Below are positions 23,177-35,402 of a stretch of DNA of 64,000 nt, one piece after another; position 1 is the first letter of the stretch; every line of letters starts with the position of its first letter. This DNA is from Mantis religiosa (Eukaryota > Arthropoda > Insecta > Mantodea > Mantidae). Position numbers and translations under genes: made by a program. Below the pieces are notes generated by a model, which worked only from the letters and a program-made list of their open reading frames with translations, was not told where the DNA came from and did not search any database. The stretch covers positions 110,305,813 to 110,369,812 of the forward strand of contig CM060954.1 of the NCBI GenBank assembly GCA_030765055.1. Direction: 5' to 3'.

Positions 23177-23535
23177 TGATTATATATAAGGGCACTCAAC
23201 TACGGCGGTCATCAGCGCCCTTTAAAAAACTAGTCATGGCAAAAGCCAGATATAAAACTTTCTAAAAACTATACCAGTGTAACAAAACCTATTAAATACA
23301 AGTACATAAAAACACCACTCAAAACCTACTACAAATTTCGTTCACTAAATCCTAAACTCTAAACTAAACAAGAATCTAAAAACCTTCTCCATGGGTCTCC
23401 ACGCACGGCCTACATGTGGGTAGGCCTGTTGACCGTCTCCCTCAACCACGAAGAGGAGCCCACACGAGGGAGTCTGTTGGCTCGGGACCCCGGGTGCGCC
23501 AAACCCGTACCTATCGAAGTAGGCCCCTGGGGGGT
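23177..23535 (-). mobile_element. Internally deleted mini-LINE (359 bp) with perfect 12-bp duplication
   Basis: Flanked by GGTAAGGAGAGA at 23165-23176 and 23536-23547. The complement begins at a 5-prime terminus CCCCCCAGGGGCCTAC, continues with the 5-prime UTR block GGGGTCCCGAGCC, and joins directly to TGGAGAAGGTTTTTAGATTC. That block belongs to the last codons of the LINE ORF in the 48-49.8 kb copy. It then has the shared 3-prime UTR (ATATCTGGCTTTTG, then GGGCGCTGATGACC) and a TATATA tail. ORF1, endonuclease, RT and RNase H are all missing, yet both element ends and a clean duplication are present. Confidence 0.9.
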
Positions 23536-23547
23536 GGTAAGGAGAGA

Positions 23548-24883
23548 GCTATTGCACCCAAATCAATACTCCAGTCCACAATTGATTACCAATAGTTCAC
23601 TTGAAATACAAGTATTGAGGTTGATAAACCGAAAAATACATTTTAGAGAAGGTACCTGCAAAAGTTTTCAAGAAAAATCAGCCACCCCAAAATACAATTT
23701 ACTCGGAAACATTTTCGAAAATTTTGGTTTTCTGAAAAACTGCCTATAATGGTTTAGATTGAAGTACTATATGTTTAGCATATGTTCATAAAATGAAATA
23801 TATATCTTGAGTTTTCCGGAAAAAGTCTCGTAAATTACTGTGGAAGGCTTTGCATAACTGATGAACCTTAGTGAACCATTACTGCACAAAAATATAAATG
23901 TCGTTAAAGTAAAGATTTGTGAAACTTTATCGCAATTGATGTAAACATGTTGGAATATTGGTTTGATCTTCAAATACTTCTACTCCATATATTGCTTATT
24001 TGCTTCTTTTCTTTCTTTTGTGTGCGCTGTTCGTACAAAGAGAATGGAATGTCAAAAAGCGTCATTCAGAGATTCGCCTATAGCCTTTGTTTCCATTTTA
24101 ACTCTAATGAAATACAACTTTTGCAATGATGTAAAAACAGATTGAGATTTTTTAAAAATACTCTGCAGAAGAGAGAGTAAAGAAGGTCATTTAATTACAC
24201 ACCCTTAAACAGAGACAAAACTGTGTTACTCCTACTGTTATATTCATTAATACAACTTTTATCTTTCTTGTTATTGTTAGACTAGAAATTCATTACGCTT
24301 TATTATCTCTTTCCGAATTCTGGAGTTAGAGGAATGAAACTATTAGCAGTACATTGGAAAGTCCTTATTCCGCTGCAAGAAACTGGGTGATGAAGGAGCA
24401 AGAAGTACCAGCTTGGTAATTAGTGCAATCTGGCGGCCCTTCTCACAACATGATACCGCCGTAGTAATCAGAGGCGTTTAAACTCGCAAAAACCTGCCGT
24501 CACGGAAAGTTTCTGTTACCCTCCCAAGGGATTTGCGGCCCTTTGTCCCTAATTGTTAAGATTCTACCGTGGTATACCAACTTCCTCGCTATAACCGACA
24601 CTCGCACTAACTTTTTCTACGAGAAACTCAGCCTTCTGAATTTTTATCTAAGTTATATCACTGTGTTCTTGGTCATATGCTTGAGTGAACTATCTAAAAA
24701 GTCTTTTAAGAGCTGGCGGTTACTAAATAATTGCTACATATAATTATATATTATTTACTTTTACTATTTTATTTACTCATATTGTAATAAATAGATGATT
24801 TGTTGCATTTGAGTTAAATTTTTAGGGCGCCTATATGTAAAACAAAAATTAGGAAAATGGTGGGTGTACGTCTTTTAATTAAT
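23548..24883. other. No gene recognised
   Basis: AT-rich. Open frames at 23947-24145 and 24543-24743 are short, hydrophobic chance readings without motifs. Confidence 0.3.
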
Positions 24884-25106
24884 ATCTTCCAAAGCAAGTG
24901 ACATTGAATGATGTATGAAATACGTGAAAAGCTATTCAAATGAGCCCAGGGTCAATAGAGCTTAGAGGTACCCGAAGTTTATCTTTCAAGATAAGAAGAA
25001 ATCCTGGAAAAACCTCATCCAGGCAAAGCACCATGACTAGGATACGAACTCGAAATCTCTTGGATGAAAGACAGAAATGCCACCATCATAGTACACCGAA
25101 AGCTAG
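24884..25106 (-). mobile_element. SINE family S, old degraded copy
   Basis: Antisense match to the S consensus: AATGATGTATGAAATACGTG, then CAAATGAGCCCAGGGTC, AGAGCTTAGAGGTACCCGA, TCATCCAGGC and GATACGAACTCG. Many substitutions and small indels make this the most diverged S copy in the window. No tail microsatellite remains. Confidence 0.8.
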
Positions 25107-25324
25107 GTTACTTCACTCCTGGTGTAAACGTATGTATTAAAATATATATTTAAGACGCAATTCTTTTATTTATAATACTCTTCACTCTGAATGTGTTTTG
25201 CATAACTGGCAGACTAAGAAGATGACAAAAATTCACTACACAGAAAATACGAATCTAATAAAAATATTATAAAAGTATAAATCCCATTAAAGCACATTAA
25301 TTAATTGAAAGACTCGACATGAAA

Positions 25325-25935
25325 AATTCAATGCCACGGCCGGGATTTCAACCACGGATCTAATGGTTTCCGTCCAGTCGCTCTTACCTATTGAGCTGCC
25401 ATGGCTAAATTGCCGTCATGACATTAAATTTTCTAATTGACTCATATATTTCCCCGGTGAAACACTGGTCAGTTGTAGAATTTAATGTTATGACGGTAAA
25501 TTGGCCACGCTAGCTTAATGGGTAAGAGCGACTGGACGGATATCAGTAGATCCGTGGTTCAAATCCCAGCCATGGCATTGAATTTTTCAAGTCGATTCTA
25601 CCAATCCAATACCTTAGCCTATATAAGGTTAGTGTGAAGAAACGATTACTGTCCAATTAACTAAAATAATAAGAGTTAAATAATGAAGCCTAGGACTCAA
25701 GTACTTACGATAGTAAGTCGCCACAAACGTCGTATCCCGGATGCGAGAGCCTCTAATGGTCTACGGGGGAATATATCAGTCAGTTGGAGAATTTAATGTC
25801 ATGACAGCAAATGGCAGCTCAATGGGTAAGAGCGACTGGACGGAAACCAGTAGGTCCCTGGTTCAAATCTCGGCCGGGGCATTTAATTTTTCATGTCGAC
25901 TCTAACAATTCAATGCCATGGTCTGTATATGGCTA
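25325..25935. repeat. tRNA-like repeat family T: inverted pair plus tandem copy
   Basis: Three tRNA-like cores occur: minus at 25332-25405, plus at 25504-25577 and plus at about 25806-25881. The first two face each other around a short spacer (TAATTGACTCATATATTTCC and its partner CAGTTGTAGAATTTAATG), forming an inverted repeat able to fold back. The second and third are direct repeats about 302 bases apart, like the spacing at 9.2-9.5 kb. Each core keeps AGCTTAATGGGTAAGAGCG- or AGCTCAATGGGTAAGAGCG-like A boxes and TGGTTCAAATC B-box-like sequence. Confidence 0.8.
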
Positions 25936-26004
25936 GTATGAAGAAATGATTAATTTCCATCAATTAACTTGAACATTAATTAATGTTAAATTACTTTTTG
26001 TGTT

Positions 26005-26522
26005 TGGATTGGATTTTATCGAAGGGGACACGACAGCCAATCAAACTAGATTTAGTATACCTATGCCCCAATTGAGGCTTCTCCGAGAGAAAAGTGAGGA
26101 AAGAGGGGACAGGGCGTCCCACACGAAGAATCACGACAATACAGAGGGCAGGGCTTTTACAATTGACAATTTGGAAGCTATCACTTCTAATGTGGTCCGG
26201 AAATAGCCTACCACGCTGGCCCGAAGACCGAAGACCGTCCTACTGGAGGACGAAGTGTTTACCACGAACATATTGTCCTGCCATGCAGCACCAAGACTTC
26301 CACTGACACTTTCTGTCCTGAAAGAGACCACCATATGATGATGTGAAATGAAATGGAGGGATAGACATTTCGGAGGGTGTAATTAACCTACCAAGCATTC
26401 GTCTGGTGAGCAGGAAAAATCCAGGAAAATATCAATGTTAGGTAGGTCGGCACAGGAATCGAACCCGGACCTCCCGAATGCGGACTGCAGACGAAACTGC
26501 CTTAGCGATCCCACTTGGTACT
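26005..26522 (-). repeat. tRNA-derived SINE-like repeat (family W)
   Basis: The complement starts with a tRNA-like head (GATCGCTAAGGCAG near 26507, B box GGTCCGGGTTCGATTCC at about 26457-26473) and runs into a long body ending near 26010 (CGAAGGGGACACGACAGCC). It is markedly GC-richer than its flanks. No target duplication was established. Confidence 0.6.
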
Positions 26523-26790
26523 TTTTTTGGTTACTCATTTTATTCGATTTTAGTGACTAAATTTTCAACGTTTCTACTCTTCTCAGATGGAAGGTTCTCT
26601 CTCTCCCTCCATTTCTCCCCTCCCTCTCTCTGTCATGGAAAGAAATCTTAACTGCAAAACCAACATATAAGAGTCACTTCCAATTTCCACTATCGTGTAA
26701 GCTTACCATATTTCCTTGTTCCCATCGAATCTGCAAGGAATTAAGTAACAAGGCAGTTTATATATACAATTGTTTACCTAGAAGTAAGAA

Positions 26791-27060
26791 GCCCGTACCT
26801 TGGCTAAGTGGTTAGACCGTTTGTCTCTCAGCAAGACAGTTGAGTCCAGAGGTTCTACTCCCATTAGTCCTGGACCCGTAGGACCAAGACCCGGGCCTCT
26901 TTAAGCAGGGAGTTACCGAGCTGTACCAAAGGACGCCCGGCTTCCTGTATGGGGCTTTCCATAGGCAAAGACCTGGGTTACTAACAAGCCCCCCATCTGG
27001 TCCAAGGACACAAGACGGAATGGAAGTGGACACGCCACTTACGCACGCCAACACCAAAAT
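26791..27060 (+). repeat. SINE family R, copy with tRNA-like head
   Basis: Head: CCTTGGCTAAGTGGTTAGAC (A box) and GAGGTTCTACTCCC (B box) with about 40 bases between. Body: CCCATTAGTCCTGGACCC, CCCGGGCCTCT, ACGGAATGGAAGTGGACACG and CCACTTACGC, all shared with the copy inserted in the DDE transposon at 17.6-17.8 kb. The middle of the body (about 26910-27000) is longer than in that copy. Confidence 0.75.
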
Positions 27061-27525
27061 GGGACGGCTACCGATTTGACCTCGGTGAGGCCGCCTGGTG
27101 ATCTAGCACGCCTTCTACCAGCTCTGCAGGGTAGTATCCGGGCTTCCCTCAACCCCGTCCGGAGACGTACCCGATCACCCACGGGTATCGGGAACCACTG
27201 CCCCCTCGAGTCCAACCCAATCCAAACAACTCCCAAAGGGACCACCTCGAATGTTCCGCCCAAGGTTCCTCTAGTAACGTCAGAGGTACCACGAGTGCTA
27301 GGGGTCCGCAGCGCCCGCACCACGGCTGCCGAAAGGGACGGATCCCCTCCCCTACGGGTCTCCGCAAGACAACCCGGGTTCGACCCAAGTGGCCGTGAGA
27401 TTTGTGGTAGACATTACAGTGCTGGGGTGGGTTTTCTCCGAGACCTCCATTTCCCCCGCCATCTCATTCCACCGATACACCAACTTCATCTCATGTATCA
27501 TCAGCTTGAGGTGCCGTAATACTAC
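27061..27525. repeat. GC-rich block, probable repeat or LINE 5-prime region
   Basis: Composition changes abruptly from AT-rich to clearly GC-rich and back. A 147-codon open frame crosses it (27076-27519), but it is rich in Pro, Arg and Ser, lacks any domain motif, and mirrors open frames on the other strand, as expected of GC-rich non-coding DNA. CCCGGGTTCGACCC near 27377 is B-box-like, and a GGGTTTTCTCCGAGACCTCC block follows as in SINE bodies. I favour a repeat over a host exon. Confidence 0.45.
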
Positions 27526-29425
27526 TTTTTTTTAAATTAGAAGAATAGGTAAAAAGTCATGGAACTGCCACAAATCAAACTTATTTTTAATTATATCAGA
27601 AGTATAAAGAGCTGCAGGCGTCAGTTAAATTGTTGAATGGAAAATGAAACAAGTAAAACGATCGTGACCTGTATTCACTTGCATGAAAACGCTGAATGCT
27701 CGTTACCTCCAACAGAATGATAACTTTCGATGTTCCGTGATAGAGTTTGACTGTGTAAACTGTTTGACTACAAGTTAGACTGTAGCAACCAAATCAACAA
27801 ATCCCGCAATGCAATGGAGTGCTCAAACTTTTCCTTTCATTAGTAGTTCTGAGTTTCCTCATATAATAAACAATGGGTGGTTAAAACCAAACTCTACTCA
27901 TTAGCCAGCGTTGATTAATGTTTAACACATCAAACGTTAACATGATTGCCTGCACTTGTTTCAAAGCGTAGTAACTTTTAATTAATTAATACGATATCTA
28001 AATTCGTAAAAAGAAGGCATTCAAGCTACCACAATAAGGTAGCTGATTCATTAATATCAACTTTGATTATAATCAGAGTTGAGGCTTTTGTGACTAATAA
28101 TCATATGCGGAAACTCATTTTCACAATATACGAAAGGATTTTGAGATTTTGCAGTAAATATGCCCATGTATAAGGTTTTGGAAGACAAGGGAAAAAAAGG
28201 GTTTTAAGGAAATAAATTCGTGTGATTCTGTAAATAGCAAAACGAATATGCCATATAAATATACAAATTAAAATTGAAGCATTACACAACTGAAAGGTTC
28301 ACATAGAAGTTGAAGCGGAAACCACTGCTAGTGGAGGATAAAATCACATAAATTATTAATAAGCAACTGGGAATAAATGATGTATGAAATAAAGTCAAAA
28401 ATAAATATTGCAATAGGAATAACGTGCAAATGAAATAAATATAAGGAAAAAGTTGCCTTAAGCTTGAACGGGCAGACCAGACAGGATACGTAAACAATAG
28501 GACAATAGAAGCCCAAAATTCCAGCGCCACCACGCAGCCTCATATAATAACGATGTTTAAGGAAGATATGTAGAGGCAGGGTGCAGTACCGTTATGACGC
28601 CAAAGGGTCATGCAACTTTACGGGGTGGGCCCGTGACTGCTGCACAGTTGATGGGGAATGGAAATGACCAATAAGGTAAAATTGTAGAAATAAGCTACCC
28701 CAATAAAATGTAGCGTAAACCACGTGATAGGCGTGAAATAGAGAAAAAATAGAGAAAGGGTGGAGGTAGACAAACAAATCTAGGAGGAAGCCGAGAGTTG
28801 GGCGAGGTGAGAAGTGTCACTCTGTCACAACTAAAGGGAGAAGACACGTTAGTTTAATATCTGATGGCGAGGTAATAGTGGAGATAGATTTCAAACGTGG
28901 TGGGATTAAATATTCTCAAACAGACAAGGCGACGCAGCGAGAGTGAGAGCAAGTGAGAAAAGCCGAGCAATCAGACAAGTAAGATCTGTGGGAATAAAGA
29001 ATCCTCAGGAAATTGAAGCAGGACTTTTCATTGGCTGGTGATAACTGCTGGACCCTGAGAGAGTACTCTTGCTCACCGACACGTAATCTTTAACCATCCT
29101 GCCATACCACCCCAAAAGGCCACACCAAGAGAATTTCCCACACCAAAGTGCAGTTCATTTCTTGAACATTCTGTAAACCCTGAGGTGTACTCTTCATCTA
29201 ATTTTGTTCAACTCGGAAACCGAGAGGAAATAAGATAGAAACTTGCAGTAGCAAACTGAAGAGCACAAAATTCTATACAAAAATTATCTTCGCAAAATGA
29301 ACCTAATTTTTTTTCAAATGTAACAATCACAAAAAAATACTTGAAATATTCGATTTCTTCTTTTCTGATTTTTCTTTTTGGAGGCTGTTACAATGTACAT
29401 AGATAAGCAACTCATTCTTTTGTAT
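27526..29425. other. No gene recognised
   Basis: Purine-rich plus strand around 28560-29000 and short open frames, without any recognisable family. Confidence 0.3.
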
Positions 29426-29676
29426 GCCCGCCTCGGTAGCGTGGTGGTAGTATGTCTGCCTCACGTTCAAGAGGTCCCGAGTTCGAATCTCGGTCAGGAT
29501 GAGTTACCTGGATTATGTTTTTCCGGGTTTTCCCCTTATCCTGAAAGAGGAATGTCGGATAACTCTAAGCTCTATGGACCCCGGGCTCATTTAAGCATCA
29601 TTTCACCCATTCCTTTTATCGTCAGATATGACTTAACGTTGGAGGACGTAAATTACAAAAAAAAAAAAAAAAAAAA
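29426..29676 (+). mobile_element. SINE family S, near-complete copy with A20 tail
   Basis: tRNA-like head GCCCGCCTCGGTAGCGTGGT with TGTCTGCCTCACG in the anticodon region and CCCGAGTTCGAATCTCGG as T-arm/B box. The pattern resembles tRNA-Val, which is an inference. The body contains TTACCTGGATTATG, TTTTCCCCTTATCCTGAAAG, CTCTAAGCTCTATGGACCC and TTAACGTTGGAGGACGTAAA, then 20 A residues (29657-29676). This is the clearest S copy and the reference for the others. RNA polymerase III transcription from the A and B boxes is typical of such elements. Confidence 0.9.
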
Positions 29677-32600
29677 CGTTTCTATTGTAATCTTTGTACT
29701 TATTTTTACCAATTTCCAATGAATATTTGAAATTTATTCCTTATTTTATTTTTTGTCCCATAGTAATCCTTAGGAGCCATTCGAAGGAAGGATGACATTT
29801 TCGCGCCAGTGAAATCAAAAGTTCTTCGACTTGTTTTAAAAGCACGAGACGCAGATAAAATGTTAGATAAAGTTAGGAATGAAAAATAGAAAGAATTTTT
29901 AAAATTTTATTAAAAAATGTGTTATATCCCGATATAAAAGTATTATAAAAGGATTAAAGTAAAAGTTATAAATGAAATCCTTACCACAATTTCAGTGCCC
30001 GAAAATGATCATAAGTGTAATTTGGTCAAAGCACTTGATACTCCACAACGCCTGTGCTCCTAAAATCGGAAAATGGCGTATGCTGAAACAGTAATATGGA
30101 GAGTTACATATACGTTGTATAAAAAGATTAGAGCACAAAGTTCGTATGGTGGTAGCGACTATCCACTGCAGTATTTTAATGCAATGAAGCTCCGGTCGAA
30201 AATGCACGTTACGGGTGTAAGCACAATATTACCAATAAGTGCCACTTGAGTTTGGAATGGTCTAGTTGTATGGCAAATTTATAAACCTTAGTTATTTTTT
30301 ACATTCTGCCTCACCTCCCATCCCCTTTCTGTTAACACCGCTCGGTCGAAACTATTCAAGATTGAAGCACCCATTCTACATTTATGTTCAGAATCCTTTT
30401 ATTGAATTATTTTCAAAGTTTATTGTAGAATGGGATAAGGAATTCACTACCATGCCTTCAAATACGGATCTTTATCGAGTTCAGAGCTTGCCGACATGAC
30501 TCTTGGATACTGCTAATAGCATTCTGCCAGTGGCTCAAAGAAGTTTCACAAAGGATTTACCCTAGAGATGAAAACCAAATTGGAAGGTATTTTCTGGGAG
30601 TGATCATCAATGAGAGTGCTGGTTTTTGTTATCCGTACACAAGAATTATAAAATAAAACAGATGTTAGAGCAAATTTACAACAGAGCCTCAAGAAGCACT
30701 CTATCTGGGCAACAAGACCTTCTGTAATAGCTATTACCAAATAGTCACTAAAATACCAAAGTTTTCGAAATCAATAAATTTGTTTCGTGGTCAACGAGTT
30801 AACCAGATCTTACACAGTTGTGTTTCTTTCGGCAGACACACTTCAAAACATTTGCCTAGGAGAGACTGTGCTGAATCAGAGCATAGCTTATAGTAAGAAT
30901 CGGAGCTGCACAATAGAAAATCAAGGAGCGGCCAAAAATCCCACTCGTTCACTGTTGAATAATACGAGCCCATTGTTGAGAAACATTAGTTTATTATGAT
31001 AACTGAACAACAGAACAATAAATGGCATAGAATTGTACATCCCCACATAAATCACATTACATTATATCAGAAGAATACCTTTTCTGTTCGCCACATTGAT
31101 TCAAATTTTATTTTTCTAATAGTTACATCCTTAGACATAACTATGGTTTTAATCAAAAACGTTTTTGAAATGTCCATTTAATGTTGCAGCCATAGTTTTT
31201 ACCATGTGACGGTTATTTCAAGTTATATATATATTAAGAATTTATTATGGATTGTTCTGGAATGAGTAATTTGTACAAGAAATGTGAAATTGGGTAGGCC
31301 ACGAAATGATACAACGCAATGCTACATAATATTGTTGTTATTGCAAGAATGCAATGCAATATGGTGATTTGGACCAATAAAAGAAGAGTAATTTAGTTGT
31401 GGAAAAATGAACAGAGAGCTTAGCGTCTTTCTGCAAATGACGGTCTTGTGAGTAAAACGTGTTTTGTGTCGTCAGCGATTGTGCAGAAAACTTTTAATTG
31501 TGAATGCATTTGGGTTGCATTATTGCCGTGTGCAAGGGATATAAAGTTCATCGATGCAACAGCCATCATTTATGAAAGGACAGCATCTAAATTACTTAAA
31601 ATTATAGCAGTATTTACTAATTGTTGTTTATTCTCCAACAATTGCAGTATCAAATTCGCTTGCGACCAGACTCATTGCTCCAGAGCTGCCGTGCCATCTA
31701 CAAGATTTCTACTAGATCATAAAACCAAAGATGAGAAAGTAAACAGCATCAATCATCATGCATTTTGCAACTTACAATAAAACCGATTGCAACCAAATGT
31801 AATAGGAATATCTAATTTTATTTCATTGATAAAAATAAACCAACACTTAAGTTATCCTAACCCAAATAGAGCAAAAAGGACCAATAGAGCTACTAAACCT
31901 ACCATTCTTTCTGTAGATGGCCGAAAATGCACATTATTTACCTCGTTGTGAAATATTATATTGTCTACCCATTTTTGTTACTTTTGTCGTTTTAATTTGT
32001 TATAAAACCTACATCAGAAAGGCTCTGCCACCTTGATTACAACATTATATGTTAAATAAAATATTGTTGTCACCAGTGAATGCATGAAGTGAGGTGAAGT
32101 AAAGATAAGCGAAGAGGGAAGTGTTTACAACCATCTGTAATTTGACTTTTATTCATTCTTATTTATTATAAACTTTCAGTTTTGCACACAGAAGGACAAG
32201 ACTTTCTTGATGCTGACTTATGGAAAAATCACAATATATTGAAGCACATTGTGCCTCAGCTCTGTGAAGTTTAGCATCAAATACATGTAATTATGTTTTT
32301 TTTTATTCTTTTCCCCTGAAATTTATTCCTTAAAAGTTGGCAGGATTAAAGTCAAATATTCTCTTCCAAGAAATACAATTCTTATTGACACGTGGTAGAC
32401 CACAAAGAGTAGAGCACATTTGTATAAACGTGTTTGCCAACAATATATTCACTGAGAAGTAAGTAGAAGTTGAACATTTTCGTACACGAGGCAGCAGCTG
32501 TACCTGCGAGAAGTTTCTGAACTTTATTCTTGGCCCTTACTTTCTTGTTCGACGGAAAGTTTGCACTAAACGTTTGTGTTTTCGGACGGGGAGGGCGTTC

Positions 32601-33236
32601 TTGAAAATTGTTTTTACGAGAGGGAGAAAACTTTATGCATCACATACACATACACAACAACAGCTGCAGTGGGTTTTGCCGTTGTAAGTTATTGTTTCCC
32701 CTTGCCAATATTCTCCGGCGGTTTTCCAAGCGGTAATAACTAAAACCCAGTCCTGGTGATATGAGGTTAGTCTGTGGTGCTAACTCCAAAGGAGAACTCT
32801 ACGCTGCAGATCCTTACAAAGCCACACCAACTCTGCCAACCGACCTATAAGCTCGGCGCTACAGTTTTCTTACGCATTGCTTGACATTCCATCAAATGTT
32901 CAGAGCACAGCCTCGTGCTCTGCATCATATGAATGCCCAATGTCGCCCCCAAAAAATTCATAAGATGCGCGTCAATCTTCTTCAATAATTGCTCGAACAG
33001 TGGCAATATTTTCGTCAGCACCAACATTTCTTGGGCATCCTTCACAAAGTTCAATAGTTCTTCTGTTTCTAAAGTATTTTATATTGTATTATATCTTGCT
33101 TTTATCAGCTTTGCACGTATTTTATATAGGGAGTTTACACAGCATATATTGTTTATAAAGCTTATAATGTATTTTGTAAAAAGTATTGAACTACTGTTTC
33201 TTCCATATTTATGGAATCTAATATGCCTATCGTCTT
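29677..33236. other. No gene recognised
   Basis: Several short open frames (30266-30499, 31448-31780 plus, 32845-33054 minus) lack recognisable motifs. The last is helix-like (EMLVLTKILPLFEQLLKKID) and could be a short piece of an unknown ORF, but nothing supports this further. Confidence 0.3.
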
Positions 33237-33575
33237 GCGCCATGGCGTAGCGGGCTAAGGCAGCATGTCTTGGTCCCTCGCCACGGAAAGCGGCCCGGGT
33301 TCGATCCCAACCATGTAGTGGGAATTTTAGGTCCCGGGTATAGGAACGGTGCCCACTCAGCATCATGAGGAAAGTGAGGAGCTTACGCTAGGTAAGCGGC
33401 CCTGGACACGGAAACCAACATTCCGGCTGGGGGATGCCAAGAAGCTGACCACATCTCCTCCCCGTATCGGTTGGATGATCATCCACCCCTTCCGTGCGTA
33501 AGTGGGCTTGAGGCCGGCAGTCGGGTTGGTAGGCCTTGGCTCTCTAAAGGCTGTCGCGACAGTGGTTAACTTTTA
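33237..33575 (+). repeat. SINE family U with tRNA-like head
   Basis: Head: CGCCATGGCGTAGCGGGCTA then CCCGGGTTCGATCCC (B box). The body contains ATTCCGGCTGGGGGATGCC, GACCACATCTCCTCCCCG and ATCGGTTGGATGATC, shared with 21.6 kb, and ends in GCTGTCGCGACAGTGG (a short palindrome) near 33549-33564. It is GC-richer than its flanks. Confidence 0.7.
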
Positions 33576-33800
33576 ACTTTGAAGTGTGCTAATCAAAATA
33601 TGTTTAGTATATTCAAGAATTTTCTTTTAATTTCTTGTCAAGGATATTTCAATAATTAAAAATGTATGCTACATTATCTGAGCTTATTTTTCTTTATATA
33701 AATTTAGCACCATTATTGCTGCTTTCAGCTTTAGAGTGTGCTCTTTTTTCCGATGCTGATTTCCTTAGCTTCCCAATTAGAGGCGCTGTTTACTCGAGGG

Positions 33801-34019
33801 CTCACCTCGTTAGCGAGGTGGTAGCGTGTCTGCCTCACGTTCAACAGGCCCCGAGTTCGAATCTCGGTCAGGGTGAGTTACCTGGATAAGGTTTTTTCCG
33901 GGATTTTCCCTTATCCTGAAAGACGAATGTCGGACAATGGGCTCATTTGAGCATCATTTCGCTCATTCCATTCATCGTCCGATATGGCCTAACGTTGTAG
34001 GACGTAAAATTACAAAAAA
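33801..34019 (+). mobile_element. SINE family S with 10-bp target duplication
   Basis: The head (TTAGCGAGGTGGTAGCGTGT) and T-arm (CCCGAGTTCGAATCTCGG) are followed by the full body, with about 22 bases missing where other copies have the CTCTAAGCTCTATGGACC block. It ends GACGTAAAATTAC plus a short A run. Flanks TACTCGAGGG (33791-33800) and TACTCCAGGG (34023-34032) look like a target duplication with one mismatch. Confidence 0.88.
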
Positions 34020-34032
34020 GTATACTCCAGGG

Positions 34033-35355
34033 ATCGCTTTGGAGTGCAGAGCTTTCCGAAATCATCCTGTGCGCACTGTTTCGAATCGGGAAGAGAGTGC
34101 GTGCCTAGTGTCGGCGCGGGTAAGTTCAGAGGTAAGTGCTTCCGTGTTTCCTTGGTTTTTGATAAATTTTTCTTGGGTTTTCCTGATTGGTTTCGGTAAG
34201 CTTTGACTTGTTTTAATGCGCTACTTCCTTCAGTTTCGGGACCAGAAGCATTGATGTGTCTTCCCTTTTCATATTTCTGGGTTTAAAAACGTGACTGCCA
34301 GCTAGCTTGGCATTTCTACATCTTTAAATGGGGGACGGAATTTAACTGTCGGTTTACTCTAAAGTCATATATGTATTCAAAGATTTTGAGGTCTCATGGA
34401 GTTGTTCTGCTCAGTTATTTTACTTTGGCTAGCATCACCGTTAATTTAAATGTTTTCCGGGTCCATTGTTACCTTCATACTTTATTATTGTTTCACGAAA
34501 ATTGTTTGTGATAGAGTAATTTTGGTTAAATGTTGTGATGCTCTTTGTGTTATTTTAGCGGGAGAACATCTTGTTATAAATAAAATGTTATATTTGTTAT
34601 AATTAAAGGATTGTAGTAATGAATTAAAGCATTTGAATTGTTTATTGGGGGCAACATTGAGTCCGTTCTTTGTATGCCGTCTACCCTAACCTGGACCTCT
34701 TAGCTTTAGGGTTTGTAGGGCCAAAATTCCTAACCTTAATTTAGACTGTTTAGGAAGTGTTTAGGTGTGAAGTGCGCGGCCTAGTCCGGCCGGCACAAGA
34801 CAGTCCTTGAACTAGACATTAAACCTTCGTCCCATTTTCAGACAAGTTAATTAAACAATTAATTCGGATATGGAGTTTCTTTGCTACATTCGTTTCACTT
34901 TCGTAGCCTTATTTGCTGTATTTTAATTTCTATAGATTTTATGCTCCATATTATTTCTGCATTTCTCCTAGTCTCTCGTTATGAAATTTTAGTACTTTCC
35001 TACATCCCATACTGAATCCCTTACATTAAAATGTCTAGTTTTCCGATTTTCTATTCATCGGCAATATCCTAGTTTCTTGCTTTTAATTAATTGTGCTATA
35101 TCCGTGTTCCATATTTGTTAGCGTTTTCATCTTTTCCTTTTACGCTAGCATCGTCATAAATTATCGCCGGTCATTCTATTCCTCTACATTTAAACATCAA
35201 TGAACAAGGCCTTAAATATTATTTTTAGATTTTGACAGTACGGTCTAAGTATGCATGGGAGTCTATGAATTACTCTATATCAAGCTTCATCTTCTCATGT
35301 TGACCTGTGGTAGATTGAGGGTCAATTGTTCCTTCACACATGCTTTATATATACT
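34033..35355. other. No gene recognised
   Basis: AT-rich, no motif recognised. A GC-richer patch around 34660-34810 is unexplained. Confidence 0.3.
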
Positions 35356-35357
35356 GA

Positions 35358-35402
35358 AAAATTCAGTACCGTAGCCGGGATTTAAATCTCGGAGAGTCTG
35401 TG
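35358..35402 (-). repeat. Fragment of tRNA-like repeat T
   Basis: CTGAAAAATTCAGTACCGTA followed by GCCGGGATTTAAATC matches the antisense 3-prime part of family T cores (compare 51368-51398). Only the T-arm side is left. Confidence 0.6.

Noticed and set aside
27076..27519. 147-codon open frame in the GC-rich block
   Set aside because: Open frames occur on both strands here, the residues are low-complexity Pro/Arg/Ser, and no motif is visible. GC-rich repeat DNA explains it.
28560..29160. LTR retrotransposon end
   Set aside because: No paired long terminal repeats, primer-binding site or gag/pol motif was found on either side.
29378..29722. 114-codon open frame over the SINE
   Set aside because: It runs through the tRNA-like head, body and poly(A) tail of SINE S and ends in a lysine run coded by the tail, so it is not a gene.
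31448..31780. 110-codon open frame with several Cys residues as a possible host gene
   Set aside because: No signal peptide, no regular Cys spacing, no splice context and no family motif.
32845..33054. Helical minus-strand open frame as a possible exon
   Set aside because: No splice-site pairing or recognisable domain; 69 codons is within chance for this window.
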